This document shows positions 1 to 8,711 of a stretch of DNA of 64,000 nucleotides, piece by piece (positions within the stretch are counted from its first letter, which is position 1; every line of letters begins with the position of its first letter). The notes below the pieces were generated by a model. That model had not been told where the DNA came from. It saw only the letters and a list, made by a program, of their open reading frames with translations, and searched no databases. The stretch is from Streptomyces sp. sk2.1 (lineage in GTDB: Bacteria > Actinomycetota > Actinomycetes > Streptomycetales > Streptomycetaceae). Location of the stretch: NCBI RefSeq assembly GCF_008120935.1, contig NZ_RDBO01000033.1, forward strand, positions 144,998 through 208,997, written 5' to 3'. Position numbers and translations under genes: made by a program.

Positions 1-25
1 CGACCGGGGCGGGCAGAGCGGTCAT
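1..25 (-). CDS. 5' end of a gene running off the left edge
   Basis: Only the first eight codons are visible (MTALPAPV). The call rests on an ATG preceded on the minus strand by a strong AAGGAG ribosome binding site with an 8-base spacer. Nothing can be said about function. The next 200 bases to the right hold no other gene that I can support, so this would be the first gene of a leftward unit. Confidence 0.5.
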
Positions 26-227
26 GCGGGGAGCTCCTTCGGTTCGTGACCGGCCCAGCGTCCGCCCCGGCGGGCTCGTTTCCGCCGCTCCTGGCGCGTT
101 CTTGGCGCCGCCCGCTCCGCTTCTGACAGCCCCTTGACACGGACCGTGGTGCCGCACGGCGTCAGGACCGCGTGAAGACTCCGCCGGGGACCGCCCGGAG
201 CCCGCCGCCCCGTCCTACAGTCGCCCC

Positions 228-410
228 ATGAGCCCATCCGGCGGGCGGACACCCGCGGATCACCAGGTACGACGGCTCTCGGTGGCACTCGCCGTCGGCG
301 CCGTCCTCGTCAGCGGTTCCGGTGTGGCGGCCGACAGCATGTGGCTGCTCGGCACCGGAGCCTGGCTCCTCATCGCGGCCATCCTGCTGGAACTCGTCTA
401 CCGCCCCTGA
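228..410 (+). CDS. small membrane protein, unknown function
   Basis: A 60-residue protein with two hydrophobic segments (about residues 17-36 and 39-57) separated by a short polar turn, so probably a two-pass membrane peptide with a hydrophilic N-terminal tail. No family is recognised. There is no Shine-Dalgarno sequence. Instead TACAGT, a good -10 hexamer, lies six bases before the ATG, which suggests a leaderless transcript. It converges on the LacI-type gene to its right. Third-position GC is high, which supports real coding, but the small size keeps confidence moderate. Confidence 0.55.
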   Translation: MSPSGGRTPADHQVRRLSVALAVGAVLVSGSGVAADSMWLLGTGAWLLIAAILLELVYRP

Positions 411-447
411 CCCCGCGCCCCGGACCGGGCCCGGGTGCCCCGCCGCG

Positions 448-1446
448 TCACGCTCCCGGGGCGGGCCCCGTGGACGAGCGGATGATCAGCTCGGGGTCGA
501 AGAGCAGCTCGCCCACGGGGACGTCCCGGCTGCCGACCAGGGCCAGCACGCTTCGGCCGACCTCGGCGGCGAGGCGCTCGGCGGGCTGGCGGACCGTGGT
601 CAGCGGAGGGTCGGTGAACTCGGTGATCGACGAGCCGTCGTATCCGACGACGGAGACGTCCCCCGGCACCGAGCGTCCCCGCCGTCTGATGCCGCGGATG
701 GCTCCCAGCGCCATGTAGTCGCTCGCCGCCACGATGCCGGTGACCCCGAGGTCGAGGAAGGACTGGGCCGCCGCCTGGCCGCCCTCGATCGTGTAGGACT
801 GCCGGATCACCAGCCGGTCCGCGTCCTCGATGCCCCGCCCGGCCATGGCGTCCAGGAAGCCCCGCACCCGCCGGTCGGCCGGATGGTTGCCGACCGGGCC
901 CGACACCATGCCGATGGTGCGGTGGCCCAGGCGGTGGAGATGGTCGACGGCGAGCTCAGCGGCGAGGGCGTCGTCGGTGGAGTACACCGGGACCGGCACG
1001 CCGTCGGCGAACACCCCGTTGACGCCCACGTACGGGATGCGGCGGCCGCGGAGCATCTCGTAGGGCTCCAGCTCCGCGCCCTCCACCGTGTTCGACGACG
1101 ACAGGAACACGACGGCGGCGATGCCCTTGTCGACGATCGAGGCGATGTACTCCGGCTCCTGGACCCCGCCGGGGAAGGCCGGGCAGAGGACGGTCTTCAG
1201 TCCGTGGGGGGCGAGCGTGGCCTCGATCCGCTCGGCCACGTCCGCGAAGAAGGGGTTGGTCACGTGCTCGGTCACGACGGCGACGAGCTGTCCGCTCACC
1301 GGGCGCTCGTACCCGAGCTCGGCCATGGCGCTCTCGACGGCGTCACGCGTCTTCTTCGCCACGCCCTGGCGCCGGTTGATGACCCGGCTGACCGTTGCCT
1401 CACTGACACCGGCGAGCGCCGCGACCTCAACGATGCCGACCTTCAT
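448..1446 (-). CDS. LacI-family transcriptional regulator
   Basis: A 332-residue regulator. It has an N-terminal LacI helix-turn-helix (VAALAGVSEATVSRVIN, about residues 6-22) followed by a periplasmic-binding-protein-like sugar sensor domain. I chose the ATG whose upstream AAAGGGAG looks like a ribosome binding site; a GTG six codons earlier is also in frame. It is the last gene of the leftward operon with a binding protein, two permeases and a GH36-type enzyme. By family knowledge it probably represses that operon and is released by the imported sugar or its breakdown product. The likely target is the AT-rich region at about 6453-6545. Confidence 0.93.
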   Translation of the reverse strand: MKVGIVEVAALAGVSEATVSRVINRRQGVAKKTRDAVESAMAELGYERPVSGQLVAVVTEHVTNPFFADVAERIEATLAPHGLKTVLCPAFPGGVQEPEYIASIVDKGIAAVVFLSSSNTVEGAELEPYEMLRGRRIPYVGVNGVFADGVPVPVYSTDDALAAELAVDHLHRLGHRTIGMVSGPVGNHPADRRVRGFLDAMAGRGIEDADRLVIRQSYTIEGGQAAAQSFLDLGVTGIVAASDYMALGAIRGIRRRGRSVPGDVSVVGYDGSSITEFTDPPLTTVRQPAERLAAEVGRSVLALVGSRDVPVGELLFDPELIIRSSTGPAPGA

Positions 1447-1456
1447 GCGCTCCCTT

Positions 1457-3220
1457 TCACCCACCGGTCCACTCTCCGCCCCTGATGGTGGCGGAGCCCA
1501 TCCGCGGCACCGTCAGGCTGTTGAGGCCGGCGGGGACGACCATTTGATTCCGTTCGATCATACGGCCGTCCGGACCACGGACCTCGACATCCACTTCGGC
1601 CCCGTCCGCGAACTCCAGGACGAGCCGGTCGACTTCCGAACCGTTCACCAGGAACGTCGTCCGGCCGGACGGGCGGCCCATCGGAACGACCCTCTCGCCG
1701 TGCACGGTGACGACCCGGGTTTCGTCGTCCTCGGCGCGGACCAGGGTGTAGAGGTCGTCCGGACGGCCGGGCTCGACGTCCCCGTCGAGCAGGGTGCCGC
1801 GGAGCTGCCTCCACCGGCCGAGCCAGAACCGGATCGCCTCCGTGTGGCTCTCGGGAAGGGTGTCGAGGCGGACCGAGACCTGGGGCACCGAGTGCAGCGT
1901 GCCGATGAGCTGACGCGCGGCCGCCTCGACGGGTGCGGTGGTGTCCCACAGGAGGGGGTCCGAGTGCACGGCGCCTCCCACGGCGAGGAGCGCCGTGTCG
2001 ATGGTGCGGACCCGGTTGGCCGCCGAGTCGGCGGGGCAGTCGAACGAGCGCAGCATGTTGCCGAAGGCGGCCATGCCGGGGCCCACATAGGGCTGGCGCA
2101 GTTCGAGCAGCAGGTCGGTGCGGACCGCCTCCAGGGCGGCGCGGAGCTCGGTGAGCAGCAGGGTCAGGGCCCTGCCGATGTCGCCCCGTCCGTCGCCCGC
2201 GTAGACCCTGGCCTCGTCGAGGAAGTCGACCTTGAGCCCGTCGAGGCCGTGCTCCCGGACCAGGCGGACGCAGGTGTCGACCACGTGGGCCCGGACCTCG
2301 GGGCGGCGGGGGTCGAGGACGTACGCGCCCGGCACCCCTGCCTCGACGGTCGCGCAGGGCGCCCACCGGGGGTGGCAGTCGGCGCGCGGGCCGAGCAGGA
2401 GGGGCGCCACCCAGGCGAGGTACTTCAGTCCGGTGCCGCGCACGCGGGCGACGTGGCCGGTGAAGTCGGGGAACTTCCCGGGGTCCGGTACCCAGTCCCC
2501 CACCCCCGCGTAGCCGCGGCCACTGCCCAGGCGCTGCCATCCGTCGTCCAGGATGAGGGTGCCGAACCCGAGCTCGGCCGCGCGCTCCGCCTGCGTCTCG
2601 ACGGTCTCCGCGTCGACCTGCTGGTTGAAGGCGTACCACGTGCAGTAGAGGGGAAGCCGGGCGGCCTCGGGGACGGGCATGGTCGGCAGCTCCGCCGCGT
2701 ACCAGGTACGGAGGACCTTGAGGGCCGACGCGACGGAGGGGCTGCGCCGGACGAGGAGGAGGCGGTGGGGCCGTGCCGAGGCGGGCAGGGCCAGGTGCAC
2801 GACGTAGGTGTCGTTCTCCTCGGAGACCCCGTAGCGGATGGAGACCTCGGGAACGGGGTCGGCGGCCGCGAAGGTCAGCATGGTGGCGCCGGTGTGGTCG
2901 TAGAGGCAGCCGGCCGCCAGTCCGTCGACCAGGCTGACGTCGGTGCGGCCCGCCCAGTCGGCGACGACGGTGCGGGACCAGCCGGCCTTGGGGTGCCAGT
3001 ATCCGGCGGCGTCTCCCAGCGGAAGGGAGAGGCGGACCTCCACGGGGACGTCCGTGGCCTCGATGTGCAGCATCCTGAGTCCGTCGGGCAGCTCCGCGAC
3101 GTTCCACTCGGGCTCCGCCCCGGGGGCGAGGACGGCGATCTCGACCGTGTCGAGCAGCGCGGTGTACGTGGCCGGGGCGAGTTCTGCGGTGGTGACGGCC
3201 TCGTGGGACAGGGTGGTCAC
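1457..3220 (-). CDS. GH36-type alpha-galactosidase-like glycosidase
   Basis: A 587-residue enzyme without a signal peptide, so cytoplasmic. The N-terminal beta-sandwich region (about 1-170) precedes a TIM barrel carrying WYAFNQQ (about 195-202), LDDGWQ (about 225-230) and LKVDFLD (about 330-336). In clan GH-D the Asp of the KVDF-type motif is the nucleophile. The final 100 residues look like a C-terminal beta domain. The start is the GTG six bases after AGGAG; that ribosome binding site overlaps the stop of the permease gene two bases away, which implies coupling. It probably hydrolyses the oligosaccharide brought in by the neighbouring transporter. Alpha-galactoside is the default guess, but the specificity is not readable from sequence. 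Confidence 0.85.
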   Translation of the reverse strand: MTTLSHEAVTTAELAPATYTALLDTVEIAVLAPGAEPEWNVAELPDGLRMLHIEATDVPVEVRLSLPLGDAAGYWHPKAGWSRTVVADWAGRTDVSLVDGLAAGCLYDHTGATMLTFAAADPVPEVSIRYGVSEENDTYVVHLALPASARPHRLLLVRRSPSVASALKVLRTWYAAELPTMPVPEAARLPLYCTWYAFNQQVDAETVETQAERAAELGFGTLILDDGWQRLGSGRGYAGVGDWVPDPGKFPDFTGHVARVRGTGLKYLAWVAPLLLGPRADCHPRWAPCATVEAGVPGAYVLDPRRPEVRAHVVDTCVRLVREHGLDGLKVDFLDEARVYAGDGRGDIGRALTLLLTELRAALEAVRTDLLLELRQPYVGPGMAAFGNMLRSFDCPADSAANRVRTIDTALLAVGGAVHSDPLLWDTTAPVEAAARQLIGTLHSVPQVSVRLDTLPESHTEAIRFWLGRWRQLRGTLLDGDVEPGRPDDLYTLVRAEDDETRVVTVHGERVVPMGRPSGRTTFLVNGSEVDRLVLEFADGAEVDVEVRGPDGRMIERNQMVVPAGLNSLTVPRMGSATIRGGEWTGG

Positions 3221-3222
3221 GT

Positions 3223-4104
3223 TCACTCCTTGACGGCTCCGGCGAGCAGGCCGGAGACGAAGTGGCGTTGGAGGGCGAGGAAGACGATGGCCATGGGGAT
3301 CGCGGCGATGGCCGTGCCGGTGAGGATGGCGCCGTAATCGGTCTTGTCGACGCCCTGGAGCGAGGCGAGCGCGACGGGGATGGTGAACGAGGCGTTGTCG
3401 CGCAGCACGATGAGCGGCCAGATGAAGTCGTTCCACTGGTACAGGAAGAGGAAGATGCCCAGTGCGGCGAGGGCCGGCTTCATGGGTGGCAGGACGACCC
3501 CGAAGAAGAGCCGGAACTCCCCGCAGCCGTCCATGCGGCCCGAGTCGAGGAGTTCGTCGGGCAGCGCGCCCATCGACTGGCGCATCAGGAAGATGCCGAA
3601 GGGCAGGGCCAGGTTGGGCATGATGACGGCCTGGTAGGTGTTCAGCCATTCCAGCTCGGCCATCATCTTGAACAGCGGGATCAGTGTGACCTGGGTGGGG
3701 ATCACCAGGCCGAGCATGAGGACGCCGAAGAGCGCGTTGCCGCCCTTGAAGCGGTACTTGGCGAAGGCGTATCCCGCGAAGGTGCACACGGCCCCCGCGG
3801 CGAGTGTGTAGAGGACGGCGATGAGCAGCGAGTTGAGCACGACCTCGTCGAAGGAGGCCGTGTCCCGGAGCGACCGGAGGTTCTGTCCCAGGTGGCTGCC
3901 GGGGAGCAGGGCCGGGGGCGAGCCGAAGATGTCGTCGGTGCTGTGGGTGCCGGCGACGACGAGCCAGTAGAAGGGGACGAGGACGGCCGCGAGCACGATG
4001 GCGAGGCCGGAGGTGAGCAGGATGCTCCTGCCCGCGGTCCGGGAGCGCGGGGAGCGGGACGCGGTGCCCGCCGCCTTCGCGGTTCCGCGTGCGGAGGTGG
4101 TCAT
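3223..4104 (-). CDS. sugar ABC transporter permease (MalG type)
   Basis: A 293-residue inner-membrane protein with six predicted helices and the permease EAA-like loop (GRMDGCGEFRLFFGVVLPPMKP, about residues 185-206), typical of CUT1 family MalG partners. A proline/serine/arginine-rich cytoplasmic N-terminus of about 30 residues precedes the first helix. The ATG overlaps the stop of the upstream permease by four bases (ATGA), so the two are probably co-translated. The C-terminal sequence FVSGLLAGAVKE is characteristic of MalG-like subunits. No ATPase gene lies in the operon. In Streptomyces a shared MsiK-type ATPase, encoded elsewhere, commonly energises such importers (inference here). Confidence 0.93.
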   Translation of the reverse strand: MTTSARGTAKAAGTASRSPRSRTAGRSILLTSGLAIVLAAVLVPFYWLVVAGTHSTDDIFGSPPALLPGSHLGQNLRSLRDTASFDEVVLNSLLIAVLYTLAAGAVCTFAGYAFAKYRFKGGNALFGVLMLGLVIPTQVTLIPLFKMMAELEWLNTYQAVIMPNLALPFGIFLMRQSMGALPDELLDSGRMDGCGEFRLFFGVVLPPMKPALAALGIFLFLYQWNDFIWPLIVLRDNASFTIPVALASLQGVDKTDYGAILTGTAIAAIPMAIVFLALQRHFVSGLLAGAVKE

Positions 4105-5039
4105 TTCTTGTCTCCCAGGACACGGAACTGGATCAGTCCGAGGATGCCGATGAGCACGGCGAGGACGTAGGCGATGGCGGAGGCGTACCCGAAGTCGAAG
4201 TAGGTGAAGGCGTTCTGGTACAGGTACAGGCCGATGGTGAGCGTGGCGTTGTCCGGGCCGCCGCGGGTGAGGACGTACGGCTCGTCGAAGATCTGCAGGG
4301 TGCCGATGGTCGAGAGCACCGTGGTGAGCAGGATCGCCGGCCTGAGGCCGGGCAGGGTGACGTGCCGGAAGGCGCCCGGGGCCCCGGCGCCGTCCACGGC
4401 GGCGGCGTCGTACAGCTCCTTGGGGATCGTCTGCAGCCGGGCGAGGAGGATCACCGCGTTGTAGCCGGTGTAGTGCCAGGTGAGGGCGAGTCCGAGGGAG
4501 ATCTTGGCCCAGAGGGGGTCGGTGAGCCAGGGGATCCCCTCGGCACCGATCAGCGACAGGACCCAGTTGACCAGCCCGTACTCCTCGTTCAGGAGGACCG
4601 AGAAGACGACGCCGTAGGCGACGAGGCCGGTGACCATCGGCAGGAAGAAGCCGAGGCGGAACAAGGAGCGGGCCTTGAGCACGGCCGAGTCGAAGGCCAC
4701 GGCGAGGCCGGTGGCGAGGGCGAGCATGAGGGGGACCTGGATCACCAGGATGATCCCCGTGTTCTTCAGCGCGGTCCAGAAGAGCGGGTCGTCGAGGAGC
4801 CTGCGGTAGTTGTCGCCGCCGACGAACAGGTCGACGCCGTCGACGGTCCGGTAGAGGCTGAGGACGAAGGACCAGGCGATCGGGTACAGCTTGAACGCCG
4901 CGAAGAGCAGGACGGCGGGCAGGACGAAGACGTACGGGGCCGTGCGGCGCCCCGTCAGGCGCGGCTTGCGGGCGGCGGCCGGGGACGGCGTGCCGGTCGC
5001 CGCCCGCGTGCGGTCGGGTGCGGTGGTCATGACGGTCAC
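4101..5039 (-). CDS. sugar ABC transporter permease (MalF type)
   Basis: A 312-residue inner-membrane permease with about six helices. The EAA-like loop (LYDAAAVDGAGAPGAFRHV, about residues 220-240) marks the contact site for the ATPase. It forms the heterodimeric channel with the following MalG-type permease. The start is the GTG overlapping the stop of the binding-protein gene by four bases (GTGA); an ATG three codons downstream is an alternative. The basic, Pro/Ala-rich N-terminus before the first helix is normal for actinobacterial CUT1 permeases. Confidence 0.93.
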   Translation of the reverse strand: MTVMTTAPDRTRAATGTPSPAAARKPRLTGRRTAPYVFVLPAVLLFAAFKLYPIAWSFVLSLYRTVDGVDLFVGGDNYRRLLDDPLFWTALKNTGIILVIQVPLMLALATGLAVAFDSAVLKARSLFRLGFFLPMVTGLVAYGVVFSVLLNEEYGLVNWVLSLIGAEGIPWLTDPLWAKISLGLALTWHYTGYNAVILLARLQTIPKELYDAAAVDGAGAPGAFRHVTLPGLRPAILLTTVLSTIGTLQIFDEPYVLTRGGPDNATLTIGLYLYQNAFTYFDFGYASAIAYVLAVLIGILGLIQFRVLGDKK

Positions 5040-6388
5040 CCGGCGACCTTGCGCCCGGTCTGCTCGGCGAGCTGGTCGGCCGCTGCCCGCAGGACGGCCG
5101 CGGGGTCGGCCTTCTTGAGGAGCACCTTGGTCTGCGCGTCGGTGACCGCCTTGAGTGCGCGCGCGTAGTCGCCGGTGTAGTTGAAGGCCGGGGAGGGAGC
5201 CTTGAGGGCTTCGAGGAAGATCTCCCCCTTCTTCTTGCCGCCGAAGAACGGTGACGGCGCGTGGAAGACCGGGTCGTCGTAGGCCTTGAGCAGCGCCGGG
5301 GCGATGCCCTTGCCCCTGTAGACGGCGGCCTGGGACTCGGGGCGGGTGAGGGCGAACTCCACGAACTTCCACGCGGCGGCCTGCTGCTTGCTGGAGCCGG
5401 CGACGGCGAGGTGGGTCGAGTTGACGGTGGCGGCCCGGGTGCCGCCCCGGCGGATGGCGGGGGGCAGCCGGACACCCCACTTCCCGGCCTCCCCGGGCAC
5501 GGTCTCCTCGATGATGCCGCCGAACCAGGTCGGCCAGGGCACCACGGCGTTGGTGCCCTTCTTGATCGAGCCGATCAGGGAGTTCCAGCCTCCGGAGATG
5601 TCACTGACGAGGCCGGCGTCGTTCATCCTCTTGATGAGCGTCATCGCCTTCACGGCCTCGGGCGATCCGATCATGATCTCGCCGTCGAGGTTGAAGTACA
5701 TGGTGCCCTGCAGCTGGAGCAGCAGCTGGAAGAAGTTGGCGGAGTCGGCCTGCGAGGCGGGCTTGTCGATGCCGAGCAGGTGGGTGCCCGTCCTGGCCTT
5801 GATCTTCTTGCCGGCCTCGATGGCGTCGTCCCAGGTTTCGATGGCGTCGACGTCGACGTCCGCCTTCTCGAAGATGTCGGCGCGGTAGTAGAAGCCGCCG
5901 GAGTTCGCCTCCCAGGGAAGGGCGTTGACCCGCTTGCCGTCGGGGCAGACGGTCTCCCACAGTCCCTTGGCGAAGGCGTCGCGGTACTCGGTCGCGCCGA
6001 GGGGACCGAGGTCGGCGAGCCGGCCGGGGAACTTGGCGACGTACCCGGGCAGGTAGTCGACGCCGATGTGCATGACGTCGGCGAGGCCCACGCCTCCCGC
6101 CGCCATGGCCGTGGTGATCTTGTCCCAGATGGCGGGGTTCCCGATGTCCTGGACGTCCACCTCGATGCCCGGGTGCTTCTTGTTGAACGCCGGTATGAGC
6201 TTGCGCAGTTCCTCGGCCGGACCGGCCCAGCTCCACACCGTGATGTCCCCCTTGCCGGGGTCGCCCGCGGATCCGCTCCCTCCTCCGGTCGTGCTTCCCG
6301 TGCCGGAACAGGCGGTGAGACCGCCGAGGCCGGCTCCGGCGGCGAGAACGCCGCCCACCTTCAGGACTCCACGGCGACTCATGTCCAT
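5036..6388 (-). CDS. extracellular sugar-binding lipoprotein
   Basis: A 450-residue solute-binding protein of the CUT1 family. The N-terminus has SRRGVLK, a hydrophobic stretch and the lipobox LTAC (Cys about 27), so it is a lipoprotein, plausibly exported by Tat. The mature part carries the usual cluster-1 features (DITVWSWAG near the start, then NPAIWDKI and VNALPWEANSGGFYYRADIF). It is the first gene of the leftward operon and captures the sugar for the two permeases. The chosen ATG sits seven bases after GGTGG; an ATG two codons later is possible. A candidate promoter lies about 65-95 bases upstream. Confidence 0.93.
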   Translation of the reverse strand: MDMSRRGVLKVGGVLAAGAGLGGLTACSGTGSTTGGGSGSAGDPGKGDITVWSWAGPAEELRKLIPAFNKKHPGIEVDVQDIGNPAIWDKITTAMAAGGVGLADVMHIGVDYLPGYVAKFPGRLADLGPLGATEYRDAFAKGLWETVCPDGKRVNALPWEANSGGFYYRADIFEKADVDVDAIETWDDAIEAGKKIKARTGTHLLGIDKPASQADSANFFQLLLQLQGTMYFNLDGEIMIGSPEAVKAMTLIKRMNDAGLVSDISGGWNSLIGSIKKGTNAVVPWPTWFGGIIEETVPGEAGKWGVRLPPAIRRGGTRAATVNSTHLAVAGSSKQQAAAWKFVEFALTRPESQAAVYRGKGIAPALLKAYDDPVFHAPSPFFGGKKKGEIFLEALKAPSPAFNYTGDYARALKAVTDAQTKVLLKKADPAAVLRAAADQLAEQTGRKVAG

Positions 6389-6452
6389 GGCACAACCACC
6401 TCTGTTCACAGCTGGGACGTCACACCGGCGATCGCCGGGCCGACGGCATCGG

Positions 6453-6545
6453 ACGGTAGCAATCGATCAAATTGACTTGCAAGACTCCATTGAAAATTTT
6501 CTGCCATGCCAAACAATGCTTTTGCGCATGTGTATTGAAAGTCGG
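6453..6545. promoter_or_regulatory. AT-rich divergent control region of the sugar operon
   Basis: This block between the divergent binding-protein gene and secreted-enzyme gene is strikingly AT-rich for the genome. On the minus strand TTGCAA (6477-6482) and TACCGT (6453-6458), 18 bases apart, form a reasonable promoter for the transporter operon. Two perfect palindromes, CTTGCAAG (6476-6483) and GAAAATTTTC (6492-6501), are candidate operators for the LacI-type regulator. The first overlaps the -35. ATTGAAA occurs twice. Assignment to the regulator is inference. Confidence 0.5.
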
Positions 6546-6603
6546 AGAGAGCTGCTGTTAGCGTCCGGCCACCATCCCCGTCTCCACGCAGACCGGAGCT
6601 TCC

Positions 6604-8553
6604 ATGAGGCCCTCTCGATCCATGCGGCTGTCCCTCCTCGCGGCCCTCGCCACACTCGCGCCGCTCATCGTGAGCGGCGAGGCGTCGGCCGCCACGCAGC
6701 CCGTGCTGAACGTGATCAACCCCGGTTTCGAACAGGGCCGCACCGGCTGGGACTTCACCTCCGGCACCGGCACCGCCACCAACGCCCCGCACGGCGGCAC
6801 GGGGCTCGCCTACCTGGACGAGGGCAGCGGGAAGAAGGTCTCCCAGACCATCACCGCCCGGGCCGACGGCCGTTACGACTTCTCCGCCTGGATCGCCGCC
6901 GCAGGCACCGGTGGCAGGTTCGTCGCCCGCGTCAACGGCACCACCGCGGGCAGTGTCGACCTCCCCGACCGCCCCACCTACGCCCGCCACACGATCAGCC
7001 GCGTGGCGCTCAGGAGCGGGGACACCCTTGAGATCGCCTTCGAGTCCGGCACCGGCTGGGTCAACGTGGACGACCTCATGGTCTCGCCTGCGGCACCGGT
7101 CGACCCGGTGGTGTCCTCCTCCGACCCGAAGATCGTCGCCATGTTCGACTGGGCGAAGCGCAAGGCGAACAGCTGGGTGCGGCTGCCCGGCACCACCGGC
7201 CCCCTGAACGTCGACGAGAACAACCCCTCCGGAACCGGAACCGGGGTCTACTCCCCGTCGTACTGGGCCGGTTACGCCCACCGCAGCGCCTACTACTCAC
7301 GTGACATGGCCCACCAGGTGGCCGGGGCGTCGGTGCTCGGCCTGAACGACGAGAACCGGGCGATGCTCCGCGCGTTCGCGAACTCCGCCACCGCCCGGCA
7401 CAAGTACTACCCCGTGTGGGCTCTCAACTTCGACAACAAGACCTATCTGTCCATCGACTACCACAACCCGAACAGCTTCGTCCGCGAGGTCCCCGCGACG
7501 TTCGAGCTGGTGGAGAAGGCCAACGAGGCCTACCGGTGGAGCGGGGACAGCGCCTACATCGACGACCCCTCCCTGTGGAACTACTACAAGCACGCCACCG
7601 AGGAGTTCATCGAGCTCCACGACGGCATGAAGCCCAACGGGGTCGCCGAGGGCAGTGGCGGCGGCATCTTCTCCGGAGTGGCCACCTACAACGAGATCGG
7701 CACCGAGCACCCGATCGAGTCCGGCGACTCCATCGGCTCCCAGTACCAGGCGTTCCGCGCCATGTCCGCGCTGGCCGCCGACAAGGGCGACAAAGCCCTG
7801 TCCGTCAAGTTCAAGAAGAAGGCCGACGACCTGAAGTCGTACTTCAACTCCTCCTGGAGCGGCACCGGTTCGGGCGGCTCCATGACCCGCGCCTACGGCA
7901 AGGACGGTGAGGAGTACAGCGGCTGGGGCAAGGAGAACAGCTGGTTCATGCCGATGAAGCAGATCATGGAGCCGGGCACGCGCACGGACACGTACCTGGA
8001 CTTCATCGACCAGCAGTCGAGCGGCAGCGGCAAGCCGGGCAACATCGAGGCGATCTCCTACCTGCCGGACACCTTCTTCGCCTACGAGCGCAACGACACC
8101 GCCTGGAAGTGGATGAAGTACGTCTACGACCAGCGCGACCTCCAGCACCCGGTCTCCAGGCAGGGCCCCAACGGCGACTACCCCGAGATCTCCTACACCC
8201 TGGTGAGCCAGACCGTCGGGGGCCTCATGGGGGTTCGTCCAAACGCCCCGGCGCACGCCCTGAGCACCACCTCGCGCCTGCCCGCGGACATGGACTGGCT
8301 GCGCATCGAGGACATCAGGATCGGCGGCAACACGTTCACACTGCGGCACGACGGGGCGACGAAGTCGACGCTGACCAACAGCACCGGCCCGGCCTCCTAC
8401 ACCTGGGAGGCCCGCTTCCCCGGCAGCCACGCCCGGATCGAGATCGACGGCAAGCCCCGGAGGGCCACGACCAGGACCGTGAACGGCAAGACGTTCAGCT
8501 GCGCCACGGTCACGGTCACCCCGGGCCGGACGGTCACGGCCGAGGTGCGGTAA
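6604..8553 (+). CDS. secreted protein: N-terminal jelly-roll plus six-hairpin-like domain
   Basis: A 649-residue exported protein. A signal peptide (basic N-terminus, hydrophobic core, cleavage near SAAT about residue 31) is followed by a beta-rich carbohydrate-binding-like domain of about 125 residues (NPGFEQGRTGWDF at its start, WVNVDDLMV at its end). The remaining 480 residues are rich in W, Y and paired helices (SYWAGYAHRSAYYSRDMAHQ, PVWALNFDNKTYLSIDY, GKENSWFMPMKQIMEPG), as in (alpha/alpha)6 glycosidases and lyases, ending in a small beta domain. I do not recognise an exact GH or PL family. GGAG lies five bases before the ATG. Divergence from a sugar importer suggests that it releases the oligosaccharide taken up there. 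Confidence 0.8.
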   Translation: MRPSRSMRLSLLAALATLAPLIVSGEASAATQPVLNVINPGFEQGRTGWDFTSGTGTATNAPHGGTGLAYLDEGSGKKVSQTITARADGRYDFSAWIAAAGTGGRFVARVNGTTAGSVDLPDRPTYARHTISRVALRSGDTLEIAFESGTGWVNVDDLMVSPAAPVDPVVSSSDPKIVAMFDWAKRKANSWVRLPGTTGPLNVDENNPSGTGTGVYSPSYWAGYAHRSAYYSRDMAHQVAGASVLGLNDENRAMLRAFANSATARHKYYPVWALNFDNKTYLSIDYHNPNSFVREVPATFELVEKANEAYRWSGDSAYIDDPSLWNYYKHATEEFIELHDGMKPNGVAEGSGGGIFSGVATYNEIGTEHPIESGDSIGSQYQAFRAMSALAADKGDKALSVKFKKKADDLKSYFNSSWSGTGSGGSMTRAYGKDGEEYSGWGKENSWFMPMKQIMEPGTRTDTYLDFIDQQSSGSGKPGNIEAISYLPDTFFAYERNDTAWKWMKYVYDQRDLQHPVSRQGPNGDYPEISYTLVSQTVGGLMGVRPNAPAHALSTTSRLPADMDWLRIEDIRIGGNTFTLRHDGATKSTLTNSTGPASYTWEARFPGSHARIEIDGKPRRATTRTVNGKTFSCATVTVTPGRTVTAEVR

Positions 8554-8578
8554 CCACCCGCGGAGAACGACGGCACGC

Positions 8579-8630
8579 GCGCGGCCGGGGGCCGACGCAC
8601 CGGGAAAGGTGCGTCGGCCCCCGGCCGCGC
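8579..8630 (+). terminator. strong hairpin after the secreted-enzyme gene
   Basis: A perfect 23-base-pair G/C-rich stem (arms 8579-8601 and 8608-8630) with a six-base loop GGGAAA, starting 25 bases after the stop. There is no T-tract, as is usual for actinobacterial terminators. Confidence 0.85.
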
Positions 8631-8711
8631 TGTGACCTCAAACTCTTCATGGCATCCGCTACATCCCTTGACCTGCGGGTTCGCCAACCAAGACCGTGTC
8701 CTACATGGTGA

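Noticed and set aside
131..136. TTGACA as a -35 for the small membrane protein at 228
   Set aside because: No -10 hexamer at a suitable distance; the TACAGT close to the ATG explains the start better.
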